A stretch of 18,541 bases of DNA from Actinomycetes bacterium (GCA_023387135.1 JAEWIK010000366.1:1-18541); one strand, 5' to 3'. Positions 6,389 through 15,144 are shown, counted from the first letter of the stretch. Program-made: numbers and translations. Notes: generated by a model not told the origin, from the sequence alone.

Positions 6389-7980
6389 CCACCACCCAGC
6401 CTGCTTCCGCCGGCCAGGCCCAACGGGCCCAGGCGGCAGCCGACCAGCCGGGACGGGAGCGTCGCACCCCCGCCCCGCCGCCCGGCACCTTCCTCGGGAT
6501 GCCTTCCTTCCCCGCCAATGCCCGCGTCCAGTTGGACAACCCGCAGTTGCGGCGGAACCTCAGCCACGCCACGCACACCATCCGCGACAAGCGGGCCGTC
6601 AGGGCCGCCGAAGTCCCCGAGTGGGAGGAACTGCGGTCCGCCGGCGAGGCGATCAAGAACCGCATGGGCAGGCACATGGACGCCTACCTCGTCCAGCTCG
6701 AGGAGAACCTCACCCGGGCGGGCGCGAAGGTGCACTGGGCGCGTGACGCCGCCGAGGCCAACAGCATCATCGTCGGCCTGGTGAAGGCGACCGGGGTCGA
6801 CGAGGTGGTCAAGGTGAAGTCCATGGCCACCCAGGAGATCGACATGAACGAGGCCCTGGAGGAGGCGGGGATCGCGGCCTGGGAGACCGACCTGGCCGAG
6901 CTCATCGTCCAGTTGGGCCACGACCGTCCCTCGCACATCCTGGTGCCCGCCATCCACCGCAACAGGTCGGAGATCCGCGAGATCTTCCTGCGGGAGATGC
7001 ACCAGTACGGCACCGCGGCACCCGACGACCTCAGCAACGACCCGCCCGTGCTGGCCGCCGCCGCCCGTACCCACCTGCGGGAGAAGTTCCTGCGGGCGAA
7101 GGTCGGCATCTCCGGCGCCAACTTCGCCATCGCCGATACCGGCACCCTGGTCGTCGTCGAGTCCGAGGGCAACGGACGCATGTGCCTGACGCTGCCCGAG
7201 ACCCTCATCTCCGTCGTCGGCATCGAGAAGGTGCTCCCCACCTTCGCCGACCTGGAAGTGTTCATGAGGCTGCTCCCGCGGTCCTCGACCGGCGAGCGGA
7301 TGAACCCGTACACCTCGATGTGGACCGGCATCACCCCCGGTGACGGCCCGCAGACGGTCCACGTCGTCCTGATCGACAACGGGCGGACGAACGTCCTGGC
7401 CGACCCGATCGGACGCTCGGCGCTGCGCTGCATCAGGTGCTCGGCCTGCATGAACATCTGCCCGGTGTACGAGAGGGTGGGCGGCCACGCCTACGGGTCG
7501 GTGTACCCGGGCCCGATCGGGGCAGTGCTGACCCCGATGCTGCGAGGCATCGAGTCCGACATCGACAAGTCGCTGCCGTTCGCGTCCTCGCTGTGCGGCG
7601 CGTGCGCCGACGTGTGCCCGGTGAAGATCCCGCTGCCCGACCTGCTCGTCCACATGCGGCACAAGGTGGCCGAGAAGAAGCTGCACGAGGCCCGTCCGCA
7701 CCTGGAGACGACCGCGATGGCGGGCGCCAAGTGGGTGTTCGGCAAGAAGTCGCACCTCGAGGCTGTCGAGGTGCTGTCGCAGTTCGCGGCTCGCGTGCTC
7801 GGCAACCGCAAGGTGCTGGGGCCATTGCCCTGGCCCGCCTCGCCGTGGACGCGCGCGCGGGACCTGAAAATGCCTGCCAAGCAGACCTTCAGGGCGTGGT
7901 GGAAGAAGAACCGTGAGCCGGCAGCCGGGCTGAACCAGCAGCAGCCGAGACCGTCGACCGGACGAAAGGAGGAATCATGA
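6385..7980 (+). CDS. lutB: L-lactate oxidation complex subunit LutB (iron-sulfur protein)
   Basis: Iron-sulfur subunit of the LutABC lactate-oxidising system, 531 residues. A LUD-type domain fills about residues 70-330. A ferredoxin-like 4Fe-4S region follows with C349, C352, C355 and C359 (CIRCSACMNICP) and C404, C407 and C411 (CGACADVC). The first ~40 residues are an Ala/Pro/Gln-rich extension before conserved sequence begins, which makes the protein somewhat longer than typical LutB (about 470). GTG 6385 overlaps the lutA stop and the lutB stop overlaps lutC ATG, so all three subunits are translationally coupled. Confidence 0.95.
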   Translation: MTTTQPASAGQAQRAQAAADQPGRERRTPAPPPGTFLGMPSFPANARVQLDNPQLRRNLSHATHTIRDKRAVRAAEVPEWEELRSAGEAIKNRMGRHMDAYLVQLEENLTRAGAKVHWARDAAEANSIIVGLVKATGVDEVVKVKSMATQEIDMNEALEEAGIAAWETDLAELIVQLGHDRPSHILVPAIHRNRSEIREIFLREMHQYGTAAPDDLSNDPPVLAAAARTHLREKFLRAKVGISGANFAIADTGTLVVVESEGNGRMCLTLPETLISVVGIEKVLPTFADLEVFMRLLPRSSTGERMNPYTSMWTGITPGDGPQTVHVVLIDNGRTNVLADPIGRSALRCIRCSACMNICPVYERVGGHAYGSVYPGPIGAVLTPMLRGIESDIDKSLPFASSLCGACADVCPVKIPLPDLLVHMRHKVAEKKLHEARPHLETTAMAGAKWVFGKKSHLEAVEVLSQFAARVLGNRKVLGPLPWPASPWTRARDLKMPAKQTFRAWWKKNREPAAGLNQQQPRPSTGRKEES

Positions 7981-8627
7981 CGGCACGCGACATCATCCTC
8001 AGCAGAATCCGTTCCGCCCTCTCGGACGTGACGCTGGACGATCCCGCCACCGACGTGCCGGTGGAGTGGCAGTACGGGAGGGGGAGCGGCAAGCCCGACG
8101 TCCTCGAGACGTTCGTTGAGATGGTGCTCGACTACAAGGCCGTCGTGAAGCGCGTCTCCCCGTCCGAGGTCCCCGCGACGATAGCGGGCCTCCTCACCGA
8201 GCGCGGCGTCAGGTCTGTCGTGGTCCCGGCGGGGGTGGACGAGCAGTGGCGTCGCGCCATCGCCGAGGCCGGCGTCGAGATCCTCTCCGACGAGCCTCCC
8301 CTCAGCCACCAGGAGCTCAACGTGTCGGGCGGCGTGGTGACGGCCTCGGCCGTCGCCATCGCCGAGACCGGGACGATCGTCCTCGATCACCGTCCCGACC
8401 AGGGCCGTAGGGCACTCACCCTCGTGCCCGATCTCCACGTCTGCGTGGTGCGCGCCGACCAGGTGGTCTCCGACGTCCCGGAGGCCGTCGGAAGGCTCGC
8501 CTCGTCGGTGACCGAGGGCAACCCGCTGACCTGGATCAGCGGCGGTTCTGCCACCTCCGACATCGAGCTCAACCGGGTCGAGGGGGTCCACGGGCCCCGC
8601 ACCCTCCTGGTGGTGCTCGCCGAGTAA
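7977..8627 (+). CDS. lutC: L-lactate oxidation complex subunit LutC (LUD domain)
   Basis: Third LutABC subunit, 216 residues, a single LUD domain. The C-terminal signature is clear: GGSATSDIELNRVEGVHGPR followed by TLLVVL, and GTIVLDH in the middle also fits the family. ATG 7977 overlaps the lutB stop (ATGA), and AAAGGAGG lies 4 bases upstream. It is the last gene of the lactate operon; a 12-bp hairpin follows about 70 bases later. No lactate permease gene lies inside the window. Confidence 0.94.
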   Translation: MTARDIILSRIRSALSDVTLDDPATDVPVEWQYGRGSGKPDVLETFVEMVLDYKAVVKRVSPSEVPATIAGLLTERGVRSVVVPAGVDEQWRRAIAEAGVEILSDEPPLSHQELNVSGGVVTASAVAIAETGTIVLDHRPDQGRRALTLVPDLHVCVVRADQVVSDVPEAVGRLASSVTEGNPLTWISGGSATSDIELNRVEGVHGPRTLLVVLAE

Positions 8628-8697
8628 CTCGCATCCCCCCAGGCGCAAGCAGGCCGCGTTCCCCCCATCAGAACCCCGGCCGCCTGCGCGACCAGCA

Positions 8698-8738
8698 ACG
8701 GTCCCTGCGTGCCATCCCTCCCAGGCCGCAGGGACCGT
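8698..8738 (+). terminator. Terminator of lutABC
   Basis: A perfect 12-bp stem, ACGGTCCCTGCG (8698-8709) and CGCAGGGACCGT (8727-8738), surrounds a 17-base loop. A shorter inverted repeat, GCAGGC/GCCTGC (8649-8654 and 8682-8687), lies just before it. No T-run follows. Confidence 0.65.
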
Positions 8739-8794
8739 CGCCGTTCGGCGCGCCCCGCGTCGTGTTGCTTCCCGGCCCCGGCGGCGGCGCTGGT

Positions 8795-8800
8795 TATCGT
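8795..8800 (+). promoter_or_regulatory. Putative -10 element of the DUF3152 gene (leaderless start)
   Basis: TATCGT (TANNNT) is followed by six bases and then GTG 8807. This spacing would start the mRNA at the GTG itself. TTGCTT at 8765 is too far upstream to serve as a -35 box. Confidence 0.4.
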
Positions 8801-8806
8801 GTGCGG

Positions 8807-9646
8807 GTGACCGACGAGCGAAGCGGACGCGGCGGCCAACCCGCGGGGCGGCACTCCAGCGCCCGGCTGGTGCTGGCGATAGCAGTCGGCCTGGCAGTGG
8901 TGCTGGGGATGGCGGCCTGGGCGAACGCGCTCACGCAGCCCGTCGTGAGGGCCGGCGTGCCGACAGGCACCGTCGAGCCGCCACGGCCGTCGGTGACGCC
9001 CGTCCCCACCACTGCCCGTCCCACCGTCACACCGACGGCCACGCCTTCCGGCACGAGCGCGCGTCCGACCCCGACCGCGACGCCCACCGCCACGCCGACG
9101 AAGCCGGTCTCGGCACCGCCCAGGCCGACGGCGACCAAGCCCGCCGACCCGTTCGCCACGTCCACCGTCACGCAGGAGACGGCGAGCGGAGAAGGCACTC
9201 TCCACTCCTTCGTGGTCAAGGTCGAGAAGGCGACCGGGTTGGCGGTGAACCCCGTCGCGTCCGAGATCGCCGACACTCTCAACGACCCGCGTGGTTGGGC
9301 GGGCGACGGGACTGTCAGGTTCGCCCTGGTCCGCGACCCGAAGAGGGCCGACTTCGTCGTGTACGTCAGCACCCCGCCCGCCGCCGACAAGTCCTGCAGC
9401 AAGGCGGCGGCGGTGTGCGTGGCGGGAGCCAAGGTCGTGCTCGCCGCCGTCGACTGGAAGACCCCGGCCCCGGTCTGGGGGTCGGACGTCACGGGGTTCC
9501 GGCGCTACCTCGTCAACAACGCCGTCGGCCGGTACCTCGATCGGCCGAAGGCGTCCTGCACCAAGGCGGGGCGGCCGGCTCCCGTCATGGCCGACCAGAC
9601 GACCGACCTGAAGGGGTGCACTCCCAACCCCTGGCCCAACGGCTGA
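8807..9646 (+). CDS. Membrane-anchored DUF3152 protein lacking the metalloprotease motif
   Basis: Predicted type II membrane protein of 279 residues. A membrane segment (about 20-37) follows a basic N-terminus. A Pro/Thr-rich spacer (about 50-115) follows, then a DUF3152 domain (about 130-279). The domain keeps DPRGW, two cysteines (C197, C204), C251, and the ending PAPVMADQT..LKGCTPNPWP. DUF3152 proteins normally carry a zinc-protease-like HEVGHxxGHxH block between these features; here the aligned residues 238-248 read NAVGRYLDRPK, so no ligand position is kept. The domain is probably catalytically dead and may bind a partner. GTG 8807 is chosen for its distance from the -10-like TATCGT; GTG 8801 or 8762 would add only a few residues. 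Confidence 0.82.
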   Translation: MTDERSGRGGQPAGRHSSARLVLAIAVGLAVVLGMAAWANALTQPVVRAGVPTGTVEPPRPSVTPVPTTARPTVTPTATPSGTSARPTPTATPTATPTKPVSAPPRPTATKPADPFATSTVTQETASGEGTLHSFVVKVEKATGLAVNPVASEIADTLNDPRGWAGDGTVRFALVRDPKRADFVVYVSTPPAADKSCSKAAAVCVAGAKVVLAAVDWKTPAPVWGSDVTGFRRYLVNNAVGRYLDRPKASCTKAGRPAPVMADQTTDLKGCTPNPWPNG

Positions 9647-9655
9647 CGCCACGAG

Positions 9656-9669
9656 CCGCGGGAACGCGG
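9656..9669. terminator. Small hairpin between convergent genes
   Basis: CCGCG-GGAA-CGCGG is a perfect 5-bp stem with a four-base loop. It lies in the 44-base gap between the convergent DUF3152 and histidine kinase genes, where a shared terminator is expected. The stem is short. Confidence 0.3.
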
Positions 9670-9690
9670 ACCCCGGCGTGACGAGCCGGC

Positions 9691-11145
9691 TCAGACGGTG
9701 CCGGGGTACTTGTCGGTGACCTTGGGGAGATTCTGCGTGATCTCCCAGACGTCCTCGGGAGGTTCGGCGCTGCCCGGCAGCCGGATCGTGAACTCGGCAC
9801 CGCCGGAGTCCGACCGTCCCGCCTTCACCCAGCCGCCGTGGGCCTTGATGGTCTGCGCGACGATCGAGAGGCCCAGGCCCGAGCCGGGAGTGGTGCGGGC
9901 GGAGTCCGACCTGTAGAACCTGTCGAAGACGTGCGGCAGGTCCTCTTCCGCGATGCCGGGACCCTCGTCGGAGATCCGCAGCCTGTCGCCTTCGAGCCGC
10001 ACCCTGACTGTGCCGCCGGGAGGGGAGAACTTCACCGCGTTGTCGAGCAGGTTGGTGACCGCGCGTTCCAGCGTCTCCGGCTCGCCGACGAGGTACAGCG
10101 GATCGAGTTGCACGTCGAAGGTCAGGCCGGGGCCACGCCGCTTCGCCCGGGTCAGCGCGTTGCCCACGACGTCCCGCAGGTCGATCGGCTCGGGGTGCGG
10201 CTCGACGGTGTCCTCGCGCGAGAGATGGACGAGGTCGCCGATCAGCGTGGTGAACTCGCCGAGCTGGGCGGCGATATCGCGCAGGATCTCGCTGCGGGCG
10301 CCCGGCGGCAGCATCCCCTGCCGCTCGTCGGCCACCAGCAGTTCGACGTTGGTGCGCAGCGAGGTGAGCGGAGTGCGCAGCTCGTGACCCGCGTCGGCGA
10401 TCAGCCGTCGTTGTCGCTCCCTCGAATTGGCGAGGTTGCGCATCATCGCATTGAACGCGCGCGTGAGGTCGGTCAGCTCGTCCATGCCGCCGACCTCGAT
10501 GGGTGCCAGGTCGTCGGTCTCGGTGACCCTGCCGACGGCGGCCGTCAGGCGCTGGACGGGTTCGAGGCCGGAACGGGCGATCACCCAGCCCGTCGCGCCC
10601 GCCACCAGGGCGGCGGCCAGGCCGAAGGTGAGCAGCGAGAACGCCAAGATGCGCAGGATCTGGCTGGTGGGCTCCAGCGGACGGCCGAGCACCAGCGCGT
10701 AGTACTGGTTGTTGTTCGAGAACGGCACCGCCACGATCCTGAAGGCGCGCCCGTCGACGTCGGTCCCCGTGCGCGCTGAATAGCCGGACTGGATCCTCGC
10801 CAGCGCGTACTCGACCGGCGAGGCGACCAGCCTCGGGCCGCCCGGCGGGTAGGTCGTCTGGTTGTCGGACCGGATCAGCGCCACGCTGGCGTTCGCCACC
10901 GAGAGCGCGTCGCTGTTGAGCCCTCCGAGGGACTCGGGGTCGCCGGAGATCCACTCGCTGGTGAGGGTCGCGACGTCCACCAGCTCACGGTCGAGCTGGT
11001 CGTACACGGCGACGGTCGTGATGATGTACGCCGCCACGCCCGTGACGGCGACGGCGGCCGCCACGGCCACCGAGACCAGGAAGGCGAGCCTGTCATGCAG
11101 CGGCCGGTTGGTGACCGACAGCAGGGAGCGGAGCCAGCGGATCAC
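9691..11145 (-). CDS. mprB: Sensor histidine kinase, MprB-like
   Basis: Envelope-stress type sensor kinase of 484 residues. Two membrane segments (about 20-43 and 165-190) flank an extracytoplasmic domain of ~120 residues. A HAMP linker (about 190-240) follows, then the dimerisation domain with phospho-acceptor H254 in [17 protein letters not shown], nearly identical to mycobacterial MprB. The ATPase domain has the N box (NLLDNA, N369), G1 DEGPGI (393-398) and G2 GSGLGL (421-426). The start ATG overlaps the regulator stop by 4 bases, so kinase and regulator are made together. The pepD-type protease often found beside mprAB is absent; the mprB name rests on similarity, not on context. Confidence 0.93.
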   Translation of the reverse strand: MIRWLRSLLSVTNRPLHDRLAFLVSVAVAAAVAVTGVAAYIITTVAVYDQLDRELVDVATLTSEWISGDPESLGGLNSDALSVANASVALIRSDNQTTYPPGGPRLVASPVEYALARIQSGYSARTGTDVDGRAFRIVAVPFSNNNQYYALVLGRPLEPTSQILRILAFSLLTFGLAAALVAGATGWVIARSGLEPVQRLTAAVGRVTETDDLAPIEVGGMDELTDLTRAFNAMMRNLANSRERQRRLIADAGHELRTPLTSLRTNVELLVADERQGMLPPGARSEILRDIAAQLGEFTTLIGDLVHLSREDTVEPHPEPIDLRDVVGNALTRAKRRGPGLTFDVQLDPLYLVGEPETLERAVTNLLDNAVKFSPPGGTVRVRLEGDRLRISDEGPGIAEEDLPHVFDRFYRSDSARTTPGSGLGLSIVAQTIKAHGGWVKAGRSDSGGAEFTIRLPGSAEPPEDVWEITQNLPKVTDKYPGTV

Positions 11146-11837
11146 GGTGGGGTCTCGCGCAGCACGTACCCGATGCCGCGCACTGTGTGGATCAGGCGGG
11201 ACGCGCCGTCTGCCTCGGTCTTGCGGCGCAGGTAGCCGATGTAGACCTCGAGCGAGTTGGCGGTGGTCGGGAAGTCGAAGCCCCAGACCTCGTTCAGCAG
11301 CCAGCCGCGCTCGAGCACGCGGCGCGGGTTCTCGAGAAAGGTCTGCAGCAGCGCGAACTCGGTGCGGGTGAGGCTGATCCGCCGGCCGGCGCGCAGCACC
11401 TCGCGGGTCTGCAGGTCGAGCGACAGGTCGCCGAAGGTCAGCAGTTCGGAGCCCGGCTCGTCGCTGCCCGCGGGACGGGTGGTGCGCCGGGTCAGCGCGC
11501 GCAACCGCGCCAGCAGTTCCTCGAAGGAGAACGGCTTCGCCATGTAGTCGTCGGCGCCGGCGTCGAGTCCGTCCACCCTGTCACCGACCGCGTCGCGGGC
11601 CGTGAGGATGAGGATCGGGACGTCGTTACCCCCGGCACGCAGCGAGCGCGTGGTCTCCAGGCCGTCCAGCCTGGGCATCATGACGTCCATGATCACCGCG
11701 TCGGGACGGGACGCCGACAGCTTGGCGAGCGCCTCGACGCCGTCGTTGGCGGTGGTCACTTCGTAGCCCGAGTAGTGCAACGAGCGCGCCAACGAATCGC
11801 GGACGGCCTGATCGTCATCCACAACGAGGATGTGCAT
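11142..11837 (-). CDS. mprA: OmpR-family response regulator, MprA-like
   Basis: DNA-binding response regulator of 231 residues. The receiver domain has the acidic pocket D7-D9, phospho-acceptor D51 (VIMDVMMP), T79 and K101 ([18 protein letters not shown]). A C-terminal winged helix (about 130-231) carries [22 protein letters not shown] and [11 protein letters not shown], typical of the OmpR/MprA group. It lies 4 bases after the phosphatase gene and overlaps the kinase gene. Its ribosome-binding site must lie inside the phosphatase coding end (GGCAGG), so expression is probably coupled. It partners the adjacent kinase. Confidence 0.95.
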   Translation of the reverse strand: MHILVVDDDQAVRDSLARSLHYSGYEVTTANDGVEALAKLSASRPDAVIMDVMMPRLDGLETTRSLRAGGNDVPILILTARDAVGDRVDGLDAGADDYMAKPFSFEELLARLRALTRRTTRPAGSDEPGSELLTFGDLSLDLQTREVLRAGRRISLTRTEFALLQTFLENPRRVLERGWLLNEVWGFDFPTTANSLEVYIGYLRRKTEADGASRLIHTVRGIGYVLRETPP

Positions 11838-11841
11838 GTTC

Positions 11842-12366
11842 TCAGCCTGCCATGCCGGGACGAGACGTGTCGTGAGGCGAGGCGGACGCGAGGCCGGCGG
11901 TGAGCTCCCTGGCGCGGGTCATCAAGTCGGGCATCGCCGCCTCGATGGCGGCGAGGGTGTCGTCGAAGGCGACGTCGGGGCCGTACCAGGGGTCAGGGAC
12001 GCCGGTGCCCGAGCCCGCCTGCGGGTCGAAGTCCGACAGCAGGCGGAGGTTCGTCGCGCTCGGCACCAGGTTGCGGATCCTCGCCAGGTGGATGGGCTCC
12101 ATGCCGATGACGAGCGACGCCTTGCGGACCTCGTTCGACGTGATCTTGTGGGCACGGTGGCCCGACGGGTCGTAGCCCGCCGACCGCAGCACCCGCGCGG
12201 CCCGCGGGTCGATGGGGTGCCCGCGTTCCTCGTCGCTCACGCCGGCGCTGGTGAACCTCACCTCGACCCCCTCGCGGGCTGCCCAGCCCTGTGCCACGCG
12301 TTCGGCCATGGGGGACCTGCAGATGTTGCCCCAACACACGAACACGATCTCGTGACTCTCTGTCAC
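11842..12366 (-). CDS. Low-molecular-weight protein tyrosine phosphatase
   Basis: Cytoplasmic phosphatase of 174 residues acting on phosphotyrosine, in the PtpA/Wzb group. The P-loop C-x5-R is at C11-R17 ([10 protein letters not shown]) and the general acid is D125 in DPWYG. Length is normal for the family, with ~20 extra residues at the C-terminus that look unstructured. GTG 12366 is chosen because GGGAGAG lies a few bases upstream and the conserved strand (EIVFVC) follows at once. It is 13 bases after the YvlD-like gene and 4 bases before mprA. No bacterial tyrosine kinase or polysaccharide genes are nearby, so the substrate is unknown; the operon suggests a link to envelope signalling. Confidence 0.93.
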   Translation of the reverse strand: MTESHEIVFVCWGNICRSPMAERVAQGWAAREGVEVRFTSAGVSDEERGHPIDPRAARVLRSAGYDPSGHRAHKITSNEVRKASLVIGMEPIHLARIRNLVPSATNLRLLSDFDPQAGSGTGVPDPWYGPDVAFDDTLAAIEAAMPDLMTRARELTAGLASASPHDTSRPGMAG

Positions 12367-12379
12367 CTGTTCTCTCCCG

Positions 12380-12757
12380 TCATCGGTGGTCCTCGCCGCG
12401 CTTGAAGAAGGCGTTCAGGATGAAACTCACCACCGAGACGATCAGGGCGCCCCAGAATGCCGACGACCAGTCGACAACCTCCCAGCCGAGGCCGATCTCG
12501 CTCGCCAGCCAGCTCAGGAACATCAGCAACAGCGCATTGATGACCAGGAGGAAGAGGCCGAGAGACAGGAAGATCAACGGCGCTGTGACGAACTTGAACA
12601 GCGGTTTCACGACGCTGTTGACCACGCCGAAGATCACCGCGACGGCCAGCAGCGTGAGCACCTGCGACTGCATGTCACCGTCTTTGAGGATGATGCCTGG
12701 CAGGAGCCACGTCGCCACTGCCAGGGCGGCTGCGCTGGCGAGGAAACGAACGAGCAT
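12380..12757 (-). CDS. YvlD / phage holin family 4 small membrane protein
   Basis: Integral membrane protein of 125 residues with about four membrane segments (near 4-22, 33-54, 60-82 and 98-118). The pattern VVNSVVKPLFKFVTAPLIFL matches the YvlD family, often annotated as phage holin family 4 although usually not phage-derived. No phage genes are nearby. It is the first gene of a probable four-gene operon with the phosphatase and MprAB, 13 bases before the phosphatase. In other bacteria YvlD-type genes sit in envelope-stress operons, which fits this context. The start lies close to GGAGG with only one spacer base, so the exact start is uncertain. Confidence 0.85.
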   Translation of the reverse strand: MLVRFLASAAALAVATWLLPGIILKDGDMQSQVLTLLAVAVIFGVVNSVVKPLFKFVTAPLIFLSLGLFLLVINALLLMFLSWLASEIGLGWEVVDWSSAFWGALIVSVVSFILNAFFKRGEDHR

Positions 12758-12895
12758 GCCTCCATGCTGTCACGACTGATCCCCGGCCCGGTAACGCTTC
12801 CTTCATCGAGACGTCGTGCGGCGGCCCTGATGAGCGCCTCCGGTGCCGCACTGCCGCCGAAATGGTCGCAGGACGCTTCGGCGGGCGAGAATCGG

Positions 12896-12901
12896 TAGCC
12901 T
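12896..12901 (+). promoter_or_regulatory. Putative -10 element of the ornithine carbamoyltransferase gene
   Basis: TAGCCT (TANNNT) lies 28 bases before the chosen GTG. It would give a short leader containing the GAAAGGA ribosome-binding site. No arginine-repressor (ARG box) palindrome was recognised nearby. Confidence 0.35.
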
Positions 12902-12929
12902 CGTGCCGCATACGACGAAAGGAACGCCG

Positions 12930-13925
12930 GTGCCAGCCAGCCTGAAGGGTCGCCATTTCCTGAAGGAGATGGACTTCACTCCCGCCGAGTGGAGCCATCT
13001 GCTCGACCTGACGGGCGACCTGAAGCGAGCGCGATCGGCGGGCACCGAGGTGCAGCACCTCAGCGGCATGAACCTCGCGCTCATCTTCGAGAAGACCTCG
13101 ACGCGGACGCGCTCGGCCTTCGAGGTGGCCGCCCACCAGCAGGGAGCCCACGTCACGCAGATGGACGGGAACTCGTCCCAACTCGGGCACAAGGAGTCTC
13201 CCGCCGACACCGCGCGCGTCCTGTCCCGGCTCTACCAGGGCATCGAGTACCGCGGGGCGCACCAGGAGACGGTGGAGACCATCGCGCGCCACTCGTCGGT
13301 GCCGGTGTGGAACGGGCTCACCGACCAGTGGCATCCCACGCAGAGCCTGTGCGACATGTTCACCATGCGCGAGTCCAGCGGCAAGGACGACCGCGACATC
13401 AGCTTCGCCTACGTCGGCGACGCCCGGTTCAACGTCGGCTGCTCGCTGCTCATGGGCGGTGCCCTGCTCGGCATGGACGTGAGGATGGTCGCGCCGAAGA
13501 AGCTGCTGCCGCCGGACTGGGTCGTCGAGCGGGCGCGCGAGTTCGCCGAACAGACTGGCGCGCGGATCACGCTGACGGAGGACCTGGACGGGGTGAAGGG
13601 CTGCGACTTCGTCCACACCGACATCTGGGTGTCGATGGGCGAGCCCGAGAGCGTGTGGACCGAACGCATCCTGCTACTGCAGGACTACCAGGTGAACGCC
13701 GCGCTGCTGGAGCGGACGGGCGTCGACGACGTCAGGTTCATGCACTGCCTCCCGGCGTACCACAACCGCGACACGACAGTCGGCGAGCAGGTGTTCCAGC
13801 GGTTCGGCCTGCCCGAGCTGGAGGTGACCGAGGAGGTCTTCGAGTCGGAGGCCTCCATCGTGTTCGACCAGGCCGAGAACAGGATGCATTCCATCAAGGC
13901 GATCATGGTGGCGACGCTCGCCTGA
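12930..13925 (+). CDS. argF: Ornithine carbamoyltransferase, long form
   Basis: Transfers the carbamoyl group between carbamoyl phosphate and ornithine/citrulline. The 331-residue protein carries STRTR (57-61, phosphate binding), HPTQ (135-138), D231 followed by SMGE (235-238) and HCLP (272-275), all expected catalytic motifs. GTG 12930 is chosen because GAAAGGA lies 7 bases upstream and the N-terminus fits the family; an in-frame GTG at 12903 lies too near the -10 box. Length and insertions ([40 protein letters not shown]) resemble E. coli ArgI/ArgF and catabolic ArcB more than the ~307-residue actinobacterial ArgF. It stands alone, so it may be biosynthetic or catabolic (arcB). Confidence 0.94.
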   Translation: MPASLKGRHFLKEMDFTPAEWSHLLDLTGDLKRARSAGTEVQHLSGMNLALIFEKTSTRTRSAFEVAAHQQGAHVTQMDGNSSQLGHKESPADTARVLSRLYQGIEYRGAHQETVETIARHSSVPVWNGLTDQWHPTQSLCDMFTMRESSGKDDRDISFAYVGDARFNVGCSLLMGGALLGMDVRMVAPKKLLPPDWVVERAREFAEQTGARITLTEDLDGVKGCDFVHTDIWVSMGEPESVWTERILLLQDYQVNAALLERTGVDDVRFMHCLPAYHNRDTTVGEQVFQRFGLPELEVTEEVFESEASIVFDQAENRMHSIKAIMVATLA

Positions 13926-13998
13926 CACCGGTTCGGGGGCCTCGCCGCACCGTGTTCACGACGGGCCGGCTGCTGGTCCGGTGGCTGCCTGCTGGCAC

Positions 13999-14004
13999 TA
14001 AGTT
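13999..14004 (+). promoter_or_regulatory. Putative -10 element of the Gfo/Idh/MocA gene (leaderless start)
   Basis: TAAGTT (TANNNT), six bases (GACCCT), then ATG 14011. There is no purine-rich ribosome-binding site before the ATG, which supports a leaderless mRNA. Confidence 0.45.
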
Positions 14005-14010
14005 GACCCT

Positions 14011-15051
14011 ATGACGCTGCCCGCCACCCTTCCCGTCCCACGCACTCCCGACCCCGCCGACGCGCCCGCCGTGAACTGGGGGATCCTGGCTCCCGGCTGG
14101 ATAGCGCGCCTCTTCGTGTCGGCGGCCAAGGCGTTCACGCGGCAGCGTTTCGTCGCCGTCGGGTCGCGCAGCGCCGAGCGGGCGCAGGCCTTCGCCGACG
14201 AGTTCTCGATCCCGAAGGTCTACGACTCCTACGAGGCCCTGGTGTCGGACCCGGAGGTCCAGGCCATCTACGTCGCGTCCCCGCACAGCGAGCACTACGC
14301 GCAGGCGAAGCTCGCCCTCGACGCGGGCAAGAACGTGCTGGTCGAGAAGGCCTTCACGCGCAGCGCCGACCAGGCGCAGGAGCTCGCCGACCTCGCCTCC
14401 GCGAAGGGCCTCGCGCTCATGGAGGCGATGTGGACGCGCTTCCTGCCGCGCACCGACGTCGTCAGGCAGCTCATCGAGGACGGCGCCCTCGGCGAACTCG
14501 AGACGGTCCACGCCGACCACGGGCAGCCGCTGCTGCACGTGCCCAGGCTCGTCCGTCCCGAACTGGCAGGCGGCGCGCTGCTCGACCTCGGCATCTACCC
14601 GGTGTCGTGGGCGGTGTTCGCCCTCGGGCTGCCGAGCCGGGTGCAGGCCGTCGGTTCGCTCACCGAACTCGGGGTGGACAGGCAGGAGGCGATCATCCTG
14701 GACGGCTTCGAGGCGCATCCCCACGCGCGCGCCGTCCTCCACACGACGATGGCGGCCGCCACCCCGACGGCGGCCATGGTGGCGGGCAGCGAGGCGCGCG
14801 TCGAACTCGACGGTCCCTTCTACGCGCCCGGCCCGGTGCGGCTGGTCGACCCCGAGGGCACCGTGCTCACCCGTCCGGAGAACAAGCAGATAGTGCACCA
14901 GGGGCTCTCCCACGAGTGCGCGGCGTTCGCCCAGCTCGTGGCCGACGGGCGCACCGAGTCGCCGCTGCTGCCGGTGTCGGAGACCGTGGGGATCATGCGC
15001 ATCCTCGACGAGGTGCGCAGGCAGCTCGGGGTGGTCTACCCGGGCGAGTGA
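14011..15051 (+). CDS. Gfo/Idh/MocA-family NAD(P)-dependent oxidoreductase
   Basis: Predicted cytoplasmic dehydrogenase of 346 residues acting on a sugar, inositol or diol-type substrate. The N-terminal Rossmann domain starts WGILAPGWIARLF (about 23-35, a G-x4-G-x2-A variant of the usual glycine motif), followed by VASPHSEHY and the EKA motif with catalytic K113 (VLVEKAF). D192 and Y196 (LLDLGIYPV) complete the expected catalytic set. MEAMWTRFLP (137-146) and EKAF in place of EKP resemble the dihydrodiol-dehydrogenase-like branch. A ~20-residue Pro-rich N-terminal tail precedes the fold. It appears to be a single-gene unit; substrate unknown. Confidence 0.9.
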   Translation: MTLPATLPVPRTPDPADAPAVNWGILAPGWIARLFVSAAKAFTRQRFVAVGSRSAERAQAFADEFSIPKVYDSYEALVSDPEVQAIYVASPHSEHYAQAKLALDAGKNVLVEKAFTRSADQAQELADLASAKGLALMEAMWTRFLPRTDVVRQLIEDGALGELETVHADHGQPLLHVPRLVRPELAGGALLDLGIYPVSWAVFALGLPSRVQAVGSLTELGVDRQEAIILDGFEAHPHARAVLHTTMAAATPTAAMVAGSEARVELDGPFYAPGPVRLVDPEGTVLTRPENKQIVHQGLSHECAAFAQLVADGRTESPLLPVSETVGIMRILDEVRRQLGVVYPGE

Positions 15052-15067
15052 GGCGACGCCGGTCGAG

Positions 15068-15098
15068 CCGCTGACGGGCCTGACGCCGAGGTCAGCGG
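15068..15098 (+). terminator. Probable terminator after the Gfo/Idh/MocA gene
   Basis: CCGCTGAC (15068-15075) and GTCAGCGG (15091-15098) form a perfect 8-bp stem with a 15-base loop, 17 bases after the stop codon. It separates the oxidoreductase from the sigma-factor promoter. Confidence 0.45.
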
Positions 15099-15117
15099 GC
15101 CGACCGGGGAGCCGACT

Positions 15118-15144
15118 GCAACGAAACAGCACCCGGCTGCGTGA
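15118..15144 (+). promoter_or_regulatory. Putative ECF-sigma promoter of the sigma-factor operon
   Basis: GCAAC (15118-15122) and CGTGA (15140-15144) are separated by 17 bases. AAC at -35 and CGT at -10 with 16-17 bases between is the common ECF-sigma promoter layout. It lies just upstream of an ECF sigma gene, as expected for autoregulation. Transcription would begin near 15150, before the GAGGGGG site of the GTG at 15176. Confidence 0.5.

Noticed and set aside
6055..7755. Long minus-strand open frame antisense to lutA and lutB
   Set aside because: A shadow of GC-rich coding DNA; lutA and lutB have clear cysteine motifs and coupled starts.
8387..10954. Very long minus-strand frame spanning lutC to the kinase gene
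   Set aside because: It covers several real genes in other frames and shows Arg/Gly-rich low-complexity translation without motifs.
12380..12757. Phage holin, hence prophage remnant
   Set aside because: The protein matches the YvlD-type family that often carries the holin label; no phage genes, attachment sites or composition change are nearby.
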